Positions 39,634 to 48,691 of a stretch of 64,000 nt of DNA are shown piece by piece. Source of the DNA: Rhodococcus sp. 4CII. Its GTDB lineage: Bacteria > Actinomycetota > Actinomycetes > Mycobacteriales > Mycobacteriaceae. The notes under the pieces are model-generated. The model saw only the letters and a list, made by a program, of their open reading frames with translations, was not told the DNA's origin and searched no databases. Position 1 is the stretch's first letter; each line of letters starts with the position of its first letter. The DNA lies in the NCBI RefSeq assembly GCF_014256275.1, contig NZ_JACCFE010000002.1, forward strand, positions 1,922,001 through 1,986,000, in the 5' to 3' direction. A program made the position numbers and the translations under genes.

Positions 39634-41249
39634 CGCAGGGCTCGACGAGATTCCCGCAGCCGATAACGCTGGATCTTGCCGTTCGGGGTGCGTGGCAACT
39701 CGGCGAGGAATTCGATACTGCGAGGGTACTTGTACGGTGCCAGCTCACTTTTGACGAAGTTCTGAAGATCGCGAACCGTGGTGTCACTGCCGACGGCGTC
39801 CGAGATCAGTACGACGGCCGCGTGGACGATCATCCCCCGATCAGGGTCGGGCAGGCCAACGACCGCGCATTCCTTGACGTCGGGGTGCCGGCCCAGCGCT
39901 TCTTCGACCTCCGGGCCGGCGATGTTGTAGCCAGACGAGACGATCATGTCGTCACTGCGCGACTGATACCAGAAGTAGCCGTCGGAGTCACGAATATAGG
40001 TATCGCCGGTGATGTTCCACCCGTTCTGGACGTACTGACGCTGGCGATCGTCGGCAAGATACCGGCAGCCGGTCGGACCGGTCACCGCCAACCGTCCCGG
40101 TGTGCCGTCGGGCACGGGGCGACCATCGTGGTCGAGTACCGCTGCCGTATAACCCGGTACGGCCTTCCCGGTTGCCCCCGGCCGGATGTCGTCGTCGCTG
40201 GCCGCGATGAAGACATGCAGCATTTCGGTGGCACCGATGCCATCGATGATGCGGGTTCCCGTGGCGTCGTAGAATTCTTGCCACACCGATTCGAGCAGAT
40301 GTTCTCCAGCGGACACGCAGCGGCGAACCGAGGCGAGGTTTGGCGCCTTGCCCTCTCGGAGAATGGCTCGGTACGCGGTCGGGGCGGTGAAGAGGACCGA
40401 CACGGCATGCTTTTTCACTGCATCGGCCAGTTGACTCGGGGTCACCTGTTCGAGGAGCAAGGTCGCCGCGCCCACCCGCAGCGGGAACACAACGAGACCG
40501 CACAGCCCGAAGGTGAAAGCCAGCGGCGGCGTTCCCGTGAAGACATCCGACGGATTCGGCCGGAGCACCCGTGCCGAGAAAGTGTCCGCAACCGCGAGCA
40601 CGTCGCGGTGAAAGTGCATCGTCGCTTTCGGGGTACCGGTGGTTCCGGACGTGGTAGCCAGCAGCACCACATCGTCGGCCGAAGTCTCGACGTTGGTGAA
40701 CTCTCCAGACTTGGCGGAGGCACGGGCGACGAGGTCGGCGACGTCGTCACCTCCGTACAGCAACGTCGTCAGTGTGCCCGTCTCGACCAGATCGGCGGAG
40801 AAAAACCGCTGATCACACAGCGCGAGTGTCGGTTTGGTCAAGTCGATGATCTTGCTCAGTTCACCGCTGCGGAGCAGCGGCATGGTCGTCACGGCGACAC
40901 CGCCGGACTTGACCACCCCGAACCAGCAGGCCACCAACCAGGGGTTGTTCGGCCCGCGCAGCAGAACTCGGTTGCCCGGTACCAGACCGAAGTCTTCGGT
41001 CAGGATCTGGGCGATCTGGTTGGCGCGGCGCAAAAGCTCTCCGTACGTCCAGCTTTCGGACGGCGAGAGCAGCGCCGGGCGATCACCGCCCAGCACAGCG
41101 ACCTTGTCGTCGAGAAGCGAGGATGCGCAGTTCAGGCGGTCCGGGTACCGCAACTCCGGGAGGGTGAACTCGAAGTTCGGCCACAGACTCTCCGGTGGGA
41201 GGTTGTCGCGGCAGAACAAGTCCAGGTGCGCCGACGGAGACAGCGTCAT
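39630..41249 (-). CDS. Aryl-CoA ligase (benzoate/2-aminobenzoate-CoA ligase type)
   Basis: A 539-residue ANL-family ligase. P-loop LATTSGTTGTPKATMHFH, A5 DGIGATEMLHVFIA, ATP Asp in NGWNITGDTYIRDSDGYFWY, hinge SRSDDMIVSSGYNIAGPEVE and catalytic Lys in RTPNGKIQRYRL. DGIGATEMLHVFI is characteristic of benzoate- and 2-aminobenzoate-CoA ligases. ATG 41249 follows GGAAGG by six bases. The promoter in front carries the TGACG-N2-CGTCA site shared with the gentisate region. It likely supplies 2-aminobenzoyl-CoA (or salicylyl-CoA) to the fused hydroxylase at 24519-26951. Confidence 0.87.
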   Translation of the reverse strand: MTLSPSAHLDLFCRDNLPPESLWPNFEFTLPELRYPDRLNCASSLLDDKVAVLGGDRPALLSPSESWTYGELLRRANQIAQILTEDFGLVPGNRVLLRGPNNPWLVACWFGVVKSGGVAVTTMPLLRSGELSKIIDLTKPTLALCDQRFFSADLVETGTLTTLLYGGDDVADLVARASAKSGEFTNVETSADDVVLLATTSGTTGTPKATMHFHRDVLAVADTFSARVLRPNPSDVFTGTPPLAFTFGLCGLVVFPLRVGAATLLLEQVTPSQLADAVKKHAVSVLFTAPTAYRAILREGKAPNLASVRRCVSAGEHLLESVWQEFYDATGTRIIDGIGATEMLHVFIAASDDDIRPGATGKAVPGYTAAVLDHDGRPVPDGTPGRLAVTGPTGCRYLADDRQRQYVQNGWNITGDTYIRDSDGYFWYQSRSDDMIVSSGYNIAGPEVEEALGRHPDVKECAVVGLPDPDRGMIVHAAVVLISDAVGSDTTVRDLQNFVKSELAPYKYPRSIEFLAELPRTPNGKIQRYRLRESRRALR

Positions 41250-41284
41250 AGTTGACCTTCCCACTGTAGATATGAACGCGGTCG

Positions 41285-41314
41285 ATCGTATGCTCGATTT
41301 GTGACGTCCGTCAA
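41285..41314 (-). promoter_or_regulatory. Promoter of the aryl-CoA ligase group with operator TGACGTCCGTCA
   Basis: Reading the minus strand: -35 TTGACG (41314-41309), 18-bp spacer, -10 TACGAT (41290-41285). The imperfect palindrome TGACG-TC-CGTCA (41302-41313), flanked by TTG and AAG, overlaps the -35 and is the same as at 27410-27426 apart from two central bases. Confidence 0.68.
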
Positions 41315-41387
41315 GAGAGCGAAACAGCATTGGGTGTGGACTCCGCCTTCTGCCGAGCGCAGGCGTGGCAGCGGCTATGGTGTATTC

Positions 41388-42242
41388 ATGACGACGGGGA
41401 TCCTTGCCGATGATTTGCTCCACGAACGTTCGAGCGAGCTGCAACCGCGCGAGTTGATCGTGACGATCTTCGGGCTCTATGCCCGGGCCGAATCGAACTG
41501 GTTGTCGGTGGCCTCCGTAGTCCGACTGATGTCCCATCTCGGCGTGGACGGAGCAGCGGTGCGGTCGTCGATTTCCCGGCTCAAACGTCGCGAAACACTG
41601 GAAGCCCATCGTCACGACGGTGCTGCGGGCTATTCGCTGTCCAAGCCGACTCTGGATGCTCTGGCCGAGGGCGATGTCAGGATTTTCGATCGAAAGCGCG
41701 CCGAGATCGAAGACGGCTGGCTGATGGTGGTTTTCTCGATCCCCGAATCCGAACGGGACAAGCGGCACGTTCTCCGAACGTTCTTGACCCGTCTCGGCTT
41801 CGGCACCACGGCGCCGGGGGTGTGGATCGCACCGGGAAGCCTCGTTCGCGAGACCAGGGAAACGCTGGAACGGCGAGGACTCACCGAATACGTCGACATG
41901 TACAGCGCGGAACATCTCGGCTTCGGCGACCTTCGCACGAAGGTGCGTAGCTGGTGGGATCTCGACGCACTTACCACCCTCTACGCCGCGTTCCTCGACA
42001 AGTATCGTCCGGTCCTCGAACGGTCGACAGCAGGAACGCTCACCCCCCAAGACGCGTTCGCCGAATACGTGCCCATGCTCACCGAGTGGCGACGGCTACC
42101 GTATCTCGATCCCGGTCTCCCGCTTCCCCTTCTTCCACCTGGATGGAACGGTGTCACCGCCGGCCGGCTGTTCGACGAACTGAACGATGCCCTCAGCGGA
42201 CCGGCCAGAGAACACGCGATGAGGATCATCCACCAGCCCTGA
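41388..42242 (+). CDS. PaaX-family transcriptional regulator
   Basis: A 284-residue regulator of the PaaX family, which represses aryl-CoA pathways and is usually released by an aryl-CoA thioester. The N-terminal winged helix is at about 20-90 (LIVTIFGLYARAESNWLSVA, VRSSISRLKRRETLEAHR), a central Cas2-like domain follows (GWLMVVFSIPESERDKRHVL, FLTRLGFGTTAPGVWIAPG), and the C-terminal domain ends near SGPAREHAMRII. ATG 41388 gives the family's normal length. It is divergent from the aryl-CoA ligase, and the shared operator lies between them, so it is the best candidate to bind TGACG-N2-CGTCA sites. Confidence 0.87.
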   Translation: MTTGILADDLLHERSSELQPRELIVTIFGLYARAESNWLSVASVVRLMSHLGVDGAAVRSSISRLKRRETLEAHRHDGAAGYSLSKPTLDALAEGDVRIFDRKRAEIEDGWLMVVFSIPESERDKRHVLRTFLTRLGFGTTAPGVWIAPGSLVRETRETLERRGLTEYVDMYSAEHLGFGDLRTKVRSWWDLDALTTLYAAFLDKYRPVLERSTAGTLTPQDAFAEYVPMLTEWRRLPYLDPGLPLPLLPPGWNGVTAGRLFDELNDALSGPAREHAMRIIHQP

Positions 42243-42494
42243 CCACTCCGCAGCCGTCAAGGCCGCGGGCCTCCACGCCGATCCGGCATTTCGACGAGAA
42301 ACGCCAACTGCCGAAATGCGGATCCTCGAGCCTTTTTCGCCTCCGCGGACGAGAACAGATCTGCCGGCCGAGACCGCGAACGAGGAGCGAAGCGGCTGTG
42401 CCTGCACTGCCCCGTCCAGATCGACTGCAGACGCCATGCACTCTCCATCCGCGAGGGGGACCCACCCTCCCGCCAGGCCCATCCATCCAGCAAA

Positions 42495-44150
42495 TCAATT
42501 CGAGGTGGCCTCCAGAGCCTCGACAAGGCTGCCCCCCAGCTCCATTGTGGCTAGCTTGGCGTCCAGTCGGGCTCCGTCTTCGTCGGCGAGCGCAGCCTCA
42601 CGAAGCCCTGCCAGCGAAGTGACCGCACCGGGTGAGCCGACCAATGCGTGGGCCGCGGACATCAACTTGCCGAAACTGTCGCCGCCGTGCTCGTAGGTGG
42701 CGCCGTAGCCCTTGAGCACCCGCTGGCATTCGACGATCTCACGTCCGAGCTCGGCATCAACTGCTGCAGCTCGGAGAGCGTGGTCGATCCATTCCTCGAT
42801 CGCGGCCTGCTCTCGGACGAACCGCAGTGACCGCGGGCGGAGCGGGCGCAACCGCGCCATGGTGCTCAGCATCGTGTAACCGTGCACCGAACTCGTGTTC
42901 AGGATCATCCCCTTGTGGGTGATCGCGCCGACCAACCGCTGGAACCACTTCGAACGGTGCATGCGGGCGCCCAGCCGGGAGGGCATCGTGTCGGTGATCT
43001 CGTCGATCTGCGGATGAAGATACTCACGGACCTGGACGAGTTGGTTCGGCTCGGCCCGCGCCTCTGCGCGGATGCGTCCCATCCGCGCCTGTCGGGTCTT
43101 CTGCATCGCGACCTGGATCGTGTCTTGGTAGCACATCCACAACCCGATGTGCCGGGCGGCTTCGTTGGTGAGCCGGGCAGCCCCCGTGGTGTCCGGATCG
43201 ACCGCGGCAAAGCGCGTGACCCGGGACAGGTAGCGCTCGGCGTAGTCCAGATTCTGGTACACCGCGGTGCGGACCAGGCCGTGCAGAATCATCGACCGCG
43301 CCGCGAGCGGGAGATCCAAAACGCTTGCGGCGAGCGGCTTCAGCGCGGAGCCGACCAGAGCGGAGGGATCTGTCGCCGCGACCGCCGTGCGCCGCGCTTC
43401 TTCCTCGGCCTTTCGGTCCTCCGGCGTCACGGGTCGCGGCCCGATCGAAATGGGAACCGGGTTCGACTTACGCGGAAGTGGTTTCGGCTGCTCCGTGGCC
43501 GCGTCAAAGCCCGCGGAGAAGGCCTTCAACGAGGATTCGACACCCTTCCCGAAGGCGTGAATCGGTGCCTCGAACTGGTCCCTGCTGAACGGAAGGGTCC
43601 CGGAGCCGGCAAGCGCGCCGAACAACGCGGCGCTGATGACGCTCCGGCCCTGCTCGGCCATCTCCATGAAGTCGGCGGCGATCAGACGCTTCGAGGCCCG
43701 CTGGGCCGCCGCGACGAGCTCGGAGCTGTCGGCACGACCATCTCCCAGGGCCATCTTTTCGTCGATGGAGTACACCCGATTGGTAGAGGTGATCAGCGTT
43801 GTCCGATCGGGCGTCACGAATCCCCGCTGAACGGCTCGGCCACACTCCATCAGCTCCGAGGCGATGAGGACATCGACCTCGCCGGGACTCGGGAACACGC
43901 TGAGCACCGGCTCGATTCGGGCATCGGTCGCCGAGGACGAAGGTTCATCGCCGGGCGGGAAAATCTCGACGTAATAGACCGTCGCTCCGGTGCGCTGAGC
44001 GACACCGGCGACGGACGTGTTCTGCGCGTAGTGGCCGGCCTTCTCGGCGACCGCGACTATCCAGTCGGCCAGCACCCCGCCGCCTTCGCCGCCGAGGGCG
44101 ACGATCGCCAGCGTGATCGGACGTTGACCGTTGTACCAATTGGACATCAT
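42495..44150 (-). CDS. iorB: Indolepyruvate ferredoxin oxidoreductase, beta subunit (with DUF6537-type extension)
   Basis: A 551-residue gamma/beta-type subunit. Residues about 10-190 are the 2-oxoacid oxidoreductase catalytic domain (TLAIVALGGEGGGVLADWIV, SVAGVAQRTGATVYYVEIFP, DVLIASELMECGRAVQRGFV). The C-terminal 330 residues are helical and match the long extension found in aerobic IorB-like proteins. The ATG overlaps the iorA stop (ATGA). Together with IorA it would oxidatively decarboxylate an aryl 2-oxoacid to an aryl-CoA. It converges with the PaaX gene, 252 bp away. Confidence 0.86.
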   Translation of the reverse strand: MMSNWYNGQRPITLAIVALGGEGGGVLADWIVAVAEKAGHYAQNTSVAGVAQRTGATVYYVEIFPPGDEPSSSATDARIEPVLSVFPSPGEVDVLIASELMECGRAVQRGFVTPDRTTLITSTNRVYSIDEKMALGDGRADSSELVAAAQRASKRLIAADFMEMAEQGRSVISAALFGALAGSGTLPFSRDQFEAPIHAFGKGVESSLKAFSAGFDAATEQPKPLPRKSNPVPISIGPRPVTPEDRKAEEEARRTAVAATDPSALVGSALKPLAASVLDLPLAARSMILHGLVRTAVYQNLDYAERYLSRVTRFAAVDPDTTGAARLTNEAARHIGLWMCYQDTIQVAMQKTRQARMGRIRAEARAEPNQLVQVREYLHPQIDEITDTMPSRLGARMHRSKWFQRLVGAITHKGMILNTSSVHGYTMLSTMARLRPLRPRSLRFVREQAAIEEWIDHALRAAAVDAELGREIVECQRVLKGYGATYEHGGDSFGKLMSAAHALVGSPGAVTSLAGLREAALADEDGARLDAKLATMELGGSLVEALEATSN

Positions 44151-46309
44151 GCAGCCTCGAATCGTGCGGCGCGGCGCTCGAGGCCGCGGGATGCGATCTT
44201 GATCCACCATGAGCGGACAGCGACGAGAACCTGTTCGCGCCGGGTGGGATTGTCGACGACGTCGGTGCGATAGAACGACGGGCACAGCACCGCGGCGTGC
44301 GCATTCGCGCCGCACACTCCGCAGCCGACGCAGCTGTCGAGGACCTCGGCGATTGGGTCGGTGCGCATCGGATCCGGGTTGGGTGCGATCGTCAGCGACG
44401 GGCACCCGGAGATCCGAATACAGGCGTGGTCGCCGGTGCAGGTTTCGGGGTCGACCCCGAACCGCTCGCGCACCACCCGCTTTCCGGCGGCGAGCGCTTT
44501 GGTTCGGTCGCGTTTGACGCGACGTTGGGCATTGAGCTGGCACTCACTCTGCATGACGAGCACCTTGGGCCCGGCCTCGTCTGTTGTGAGGGCCTCGACG
44601 AACGTGTCGCGTACCGTGCCGACGTCGTAGGTGTTCTTGATTGTGCGCGCCCACTTCACGCCGATACCGCGGACGGCCTTCTCGATTGGATGCTGGGTGG
44701 ACCGGGTGGGCAGATCTGCTTGTGAGGACAGCACGTCCTGCCCACCGGTTGCGGCGGCGTAGGCGTTGTCCACGATGAGATGGACCTGATCACTCTTGTT
44801 GAACACCGCGTTACCGACGCCGCTGGTGAGTCCGTTGTGCCAGAAGCCGCCGTCACCCATGATCGCGATGCTGCGCCGGTCGGTGCCCTTGGAGTTCAGT
44901 GCGGAGGCACCCGCCGATCCGAGGCCGTATCCCATCGTCGTGGCACCGAGGTCGAACGGTGCGTTGACCGCGAAGAGGTGGCAGCCGATATCTGCGCTGA
45001 CATGGTGTTTGCCGGTTTCCCGTTCGGCGAGCTTCAGGCCACTGAAGATCGGGCGTTCGGGGCAGCCGGTGCACAGCCCCGGTGGCCGCGGCGAGATGAC
45101 CTCGGACGCGACGCGGGGGGCTGTGGGGCTGGCCGGGTCGTCGGGGCCGCGCAGCAGCGCGGGCTGGTGTGCGACGACGTCGGGCAGGTACCGCTGGAGG
45201 AACTCGTTGACGCCGCGGGTGACGACCGTCGAGGTGTATTCGCCGGCGAGTGTCAGCATGTCTTTGCCGTGAAGTGCGGTGGGAATGTCCGCCCGGCGCA
45301 GGATCGCGTTCAGGTTCTGCTCGATGTAGTCGGGCTGGCCCTCCTCCAGGAGGAGGACGGCGCGTTTGCCCTGGCAGAACTCGATGATCTCGTCGTCGAT
45401 GACCGGGTAGGTCACGTTCATGACGTACGTCGGTACCTGGGTGCGTCCGAACGCATCGGAGCAGCCGAGCAGCTCCATCGACCGGTTCAGGGTGTTGTAG
45501 AGGCCGCCCTGCACGATGATGCCGATGTCGGCTTTGTCGTTCCCGAAGACCTCGTTGAGGCCGCGGTCCTTGATGAACTTGACCGCCGCCGGCCACCGGT
45601 CGTGGATCTTCTCCTTCTCGTGCAGGAAGCTGGCCGGCGGGAGCACGATCCGGTCGATGTCGCGCAACGGATTCTCGAGGGCGTCGGTGACCGTCATGGG
45701 CGGACGCTTGTTGTCCTTGGCCTCGAATGCCCCGTGCAGGTGGCAGGAGCGGAGCCGCAGATCGAGCATCACCGGTGTGTTGCTCGCCTCGGACAGCTCG
45801 AAGCCGGTCTCCACCGCGTCGACGATCGCGGAGACGTTGGGCCGGGGATCGAGCAACCACATCTGCGACTTCATGGCGAACGCGTGCGAGCGCTCCTGCA
45901 TGATGCTCGAGCCTTCGCCATAGTCCTCGCCGAGGATGACGAGCGCGCCGCCCGTCACGCCGCCGCTGGCCAGGTTCGCGAGGGCGTCCGAGGCAACGTT
46001 CAGACCTACCGTGGACTTGAACGTCACGGCTCCGCGCAGCGGGTAATGCACCGACGCGGCCAGCATCGCGGCCGCGGTTGCCTCCGAGGCACTGTTTTCG
46101 AAATAGACGCCGAGTTCGTCGAGGATCTCGTGGGCGTCCCCGAGGACATCCATCAGGTGCGAGATCGGTGCACCCTGGTAGCCGCCGACGTAGGCCACAC
46201 CGGATTGCAGCAGCGCCTTGGTGACGGCGAGGATGCCCTCGACGTGCAGAGTGGTGCCTGCGCCGTTGCGGAGTTGTCGAACTTCGGCGGCGAAAGAACG
46301 TTCGGCCAT
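44147..46309 (-). CDS. iorA: Indolepyruvate ferredoxin oxidoreductase, alpha subunit
   Basis: A 720-residue thiamine-diphosphate subunit. The N-terminal pyrimidine-binding domain starts TTLHVEGILAVTKALL and YVGGYQGAPISHLMDVLGD; the TPP domain carries LCTGCPERPIF, IMGDGGFWHNGLTSGV and NKSDQVHLIVDNAYAAATGG; the C-terminus holds a ferredoxin-like pair of Cys clusters (CTGDHACIRISGCPSL and SCVGCGVCGANAHAAVLCPS). ATG 46309 follows AAGGAAAAGAGA; the longer frame upstream overlaps the cyclase gene and is not coding. It lies 10 bp after the cyclase gene, whose product may be its substrate's source. Confidence 0.9.
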   Translation of the reverse strand: MAERSFAAEVRQLRNGAGTTLHVEGILAVTKALLQSGVAYVGGYQGAPISHLMDVLGDAHEILDELGVYFENSASEATAAAMLAASVHYPLRGAVTFKSTVGLNVASDALANLASGGVTGGALVILGEDYGEGSSIMQERSHAFAMKSQMWLLDPRPNVSAIVDAVETGFELSEASNTPVMLDLRLRSCHLHGAFEAKDNKRPPMTVTDALENPLRDIDRIVLPPASFLHEKEKIHDRWPAAVKFIKDRGLNEVFGNDKADIGIIVQGGLYNTLNRSMELLGCSDAFGRTQVPTYVMNVTYPVIDDEIIEFCQGKRAVLLLEEGQPDYIEQNLNAILRRADIPTALHGKDMLTLAGEYTSTVVTRGVNEFLQRYLPDVVAHQPALLRGPDDPASPTAPRVASEVISPRPPGLCTGCPERPIFSGLKLAERETGKHHVSADIGCHLFAVNAPFDLGATTMGYGLGSAGASALNSKGTDRRSIAIMGDGGFWHNGLTSGVGNAVFNKSDQVHLIVDNAYAAATGGQDVLSSQADLPTRSTQHPIEKAVRGIGVKWARTIKNTYDVGTVRDTFVEALTTDEAGPKVLVMQSECQLNAQRRVKRDRTKALAAGKRVVRERFGVDPETCTGDHACIRISGCPSLTIAPNPDPMRTDPIAEVLDSCVGCGVCGANAHAAVLCPSFYRTDVVDNPTRREQVLVAVRSWWIKIASRGLERRAARFEAA

Positions 46310-46319
46310 TCTCTTTTCC

Positions 46320-47093
46320 TTACTTCTCGACCAGTGCGACCACGCGGGCCGGGCTGCCCGATCCACCGACGATGGGCAGTGGCAGCACAGCCAGCGCGAA
46401 CCCTGTAGCCGGCAGGTGATCGAGGTTCTGCAGTTGAGTGAGCCCCAGCTTGCCCGCGCCGAGCAGATGGTGATGGCACGGGAACGCCGGGTCCAATGCG
46501 GTCGCCTGACCTGCGTCGGTGCCGACCGTTTCCACGCCGACTCCGACCAGGTCGGTCTCTTCGGCGAGCCAGCGTGCACACTCGGCGGTGAATCCCGGCG
46601 TGTGCGGCCCGGACGCGTCGGCGTTGAGGAAGTCGTCGCTGCTGCCCGACCGGACCGACCACCCGGTGCGGTAGAGGAGCCAACCACCGGCGGGAAAGGC
46701 ACCGTGCGTGCGTTGCCATTCTTCGATGTCGGTGACATCGAGCAGGAAGTCCGGATTCTGCGCCACCCGATCGGTGACATCGAGCACGACCGCCGGGGCG
46801 ATCAGCGAGCGCAACGGCACCTGCGAGACATCGAGTCCGTCGCGTCCGGTGATCCAGTGGTTCGGTGCATCGATATGGGTGCCGGTGTGCTCCCCGGTGT
46901 GGATGTTATTCCAGTACCAGCCCGGCCCGTCCTCGTCGAAGCGACTGATCACCTCCAACTGAAAGGGCAGGGTGTTCTTGAACGGTTCCGGCAACGCTAA
47001 TACTGGCGTCTTGTCGGTCAGCGGTGCCGTGAGATCGATCAATTCGATGTGCTCGTTCGAAATGGACGCGAGAAGGTCGGTGATTACTGACAT
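46320..47093 (-). CDS. Cyclase-family metal hydrolase (isatin hydrolase / kynurenine formamidase type)
   Basis: A 257-residue protein with the metal-binding motif HTGTHIDAPNHW (about 69-80) that defines the cyclase/kynurenine formamidase superfamily, and a later CHHHLLGAGKLGLTQLQNLD active-site region. The start ELIDLTAPLTDKTPVLALPE is typical. The superfamily includes isatin hydrolases, which open isatin to isatinate, and formamidases acting on N-formylkynurenine or N-formylanthranilate. Being translated with IorAB and near StyA1/StyA2B, isatin is the preferred guess. Confidence 0.83.
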   Translation of the reverse strand: MSVITDLLASISNEHIELIDLTAPLTDKTPVLALPEPFKNTLPFQLEVISRFDEDGPGWYWNNIHTGEHTGTHIDAPNHWITGRDGLDVSQVPLRSLIAPAVVLDVTDRVAQNPDFLLDVTDIEEWQRTHGAFPAGGWLLYRTGWSVRSGSSDDFLNADASGPHTPGFTAECARWLAEETDLVGVGVETVGTDAGQATALDPAFPCHHHLLGAGKLGLTQLQNLDHLPATGFALAVLPLPIVGGSGSPARVVALVEK

Positions 47094-47101
47094 GTCAACT
47101 C

Positions 47102-48691
47102 CTAATTGGATTTACGCTGCCGCTGCGCGGCAAGTTTGGTGGCGACCAGGTGGCCTGAACCGGCGCCGAGTCCTGCGCCGGGATGGGTGGAGGCCCCGAT
47201 GTGCCAGAGACCGTCCACGCAGGTGCGGTGTCGCCCCGCCTCCGGCAGTGGGCGCCACAGAAAGCTCTGATCCAGCTCCGAACTGCCGCCGTACGGGTCC
47301 CCGCCGACCGCGTTCTCGTTGTATGCCGCGAGGTCGGCGGGCGAGATCACATCCGTTCCGAGGATTTTCAGACCATGGGTGTGTGCGTCCAGGCGATCGA
47401 TGACCCGCTGGGCGTAGGCCTTGGCCAGTTCCGAGGTCCAACCGTCCGCGGTGTTCAGCTCGCCGGCGGCATCGCCGAGCGGTTCGTACGGAACTTCCTG
47501 CAGTTGCAACCAGAGCGAAGCGGCACCGGCCGGGACGCGCGAGGGATCCAAGAGGGATTGTTGTCCGACCACGACTGTCGGTTTCCGCGGGAGCAGACCG
47601 GCTTCCGCTTCCGCACGCGCAATGCCGGTGCTCGCCGATCCATCCGAGATATGCACCAACGGAACCTCGTTGAGGCGTGCATCGCGCCACTTGGGTCGTT
47701 CGGACAGGGCGATGTGGATCTGCATCTCACCGCGCCCGTACCGGTACCGTCGTGCCTGGGCACGCAGCGGGGCAGGACTGGCGTCCGGAGGCAGCAGCGA
47801 CCCGTACAAGGCAGTCGGAGTGACCGACGCCAGCACGGCGCGCCGGGCTCGGTAACGCCGCCCTGCTGCCTCTACACCGGTCGCACGGCCCCCCTCGACC
47901 ATGATGCGGTCGACGCGGGATCCGGTGTGCACCTCGACGCCCAACTCGTCGAGTAGTCCCCGGAAGGCCTCGATCAGTCGTGCGGAGCCTCCTTCGACTA
48001 CCGGTAGACCGAAACCGTGGACGGTTGCCGCCAGCACCGGAATCATGAAGCCGCCGGAAGCATTGTCCGGCGACAGACCAGCATGCAGCAGCCACGGCAC
48101 CCACAGGTGATCTACTTCGGGACCGACGTACTCCCGAGAACAGTAGGCGCGGCCCGACGCAGCGAGGTCTCGGAGCCATTGCTCGGAGCCGCGCCGTCCG
48201 TTGGTTTTGAAAAAGCGTGCCAGCAGTGGAACGACTCCGGCGCTGCGGATTTCGCTCCCCATCATTCCGCCGATCACCGGCGCGTTGCGGCCGAACCGTT
48301 GCAACGCCTCCAGATACGCCTTCCCGTCTTCTTCGTTGCCAAAGCCCGCTGCCGTCAGCTCCGGATCGCGGTACGCCAGGGTGACACGGCCGCTGTCGGC
48401 AATGCTCGCGGTTACGGCCTCGTCGGTGTTGCAGAACCGCAGCCCGTGACGGGCGAGGTCGTCGCCGAGCGCCGTGTGCGCCGGGCCCGACACGAACAGC
48501 GGGTACCAGGCTGAGAACGTGTCGTGCACGTAGCCGGGGACCGTGCGCTCACCACTCCCGACGAAGCCGCCGATCTCGGGATTACTTTCCAGGAGAGCCA
48601 CTTTCCAGCCTGATCGCGCCAGCATAGAAGCGGCGACGAGTCCGTTGATTCCGGACCCGACGATGACGGCATCGACTTCGTTGTGCACCAC
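47102..48691 (-). CDS. FAD-dependent oxidoreductase, phytoene-desaturase (CrtI) like
   Basis: A 529-residue flavoprotein. The FAD turn GSGINGLVAASMLARSGWKV begins at residue 12; HTFSAWYPLF-like and LLHAGLSPDNASGGFMIPVL regions follow; the C-terminal GLWHIGASTHPGAGLGAGSG is the CrtI/NAD(P)-FAD family end motif. Substrate is unlikely to be a carotenoid in this setting. The GTG at 48691 has GGGAG just before it; it is first in a four-gene operon with the cyclase, IorA and IorB, spaced by about 10 bp. A role in oxidising an indoline or reduced aromatic ring is possible but unproven. Confidence 0.82.
   Translation of the reverse strand: MVHNEVDAVIVGSGINGLVAASMLARSGWKVALLESNPEIGGFVGSGERTVPGYVHDTFSAWYPLFVSGPAHTALGDDLARHGLRFCNTDEAVTASIADSGRVTLAYRDPELTAAGFGNEEDGKAYLEALQRFGRNAPVIGGMMGSEIRSAGVVPLLARFFKTNGRRGSEQWLRDLAASGRAYCSREYVGPEVDHLWVPWLLHAGLSPDNASGGFMIPVLAATVHGFGLPVVEGGSARLIEAFRGLLDELGVEVHTGSRVDRIMVEGGRATGVEAAGRRYRARRAVLASVTPTALYGSLLPPDASPAPLRAQARRYRYGRGEMQIHIALSERPKWRDARLNEVPLVHISDGSASTGIARAEAEAGLLPRKPTVVVGQQSLLDPSRVPAGAASLWLQLQEVPYEPLGDAAGELNTADGWTSELAKAYAQRVIDRLDAHTHGLKILGTDVISPADLAAYNENAVGGDPYGGSSELDQSFLWRPLPEAGRHRTCVDGLWHIGASTHPGAGLGAGSGHLVATKLAAQRQRKSN

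Noticed and set aside
44780..46408. 542-codon plus-strand frame opposite iorA
   Set aside because: A shadow frame; iorA has TPP and iron-sulphur motifs throughout.
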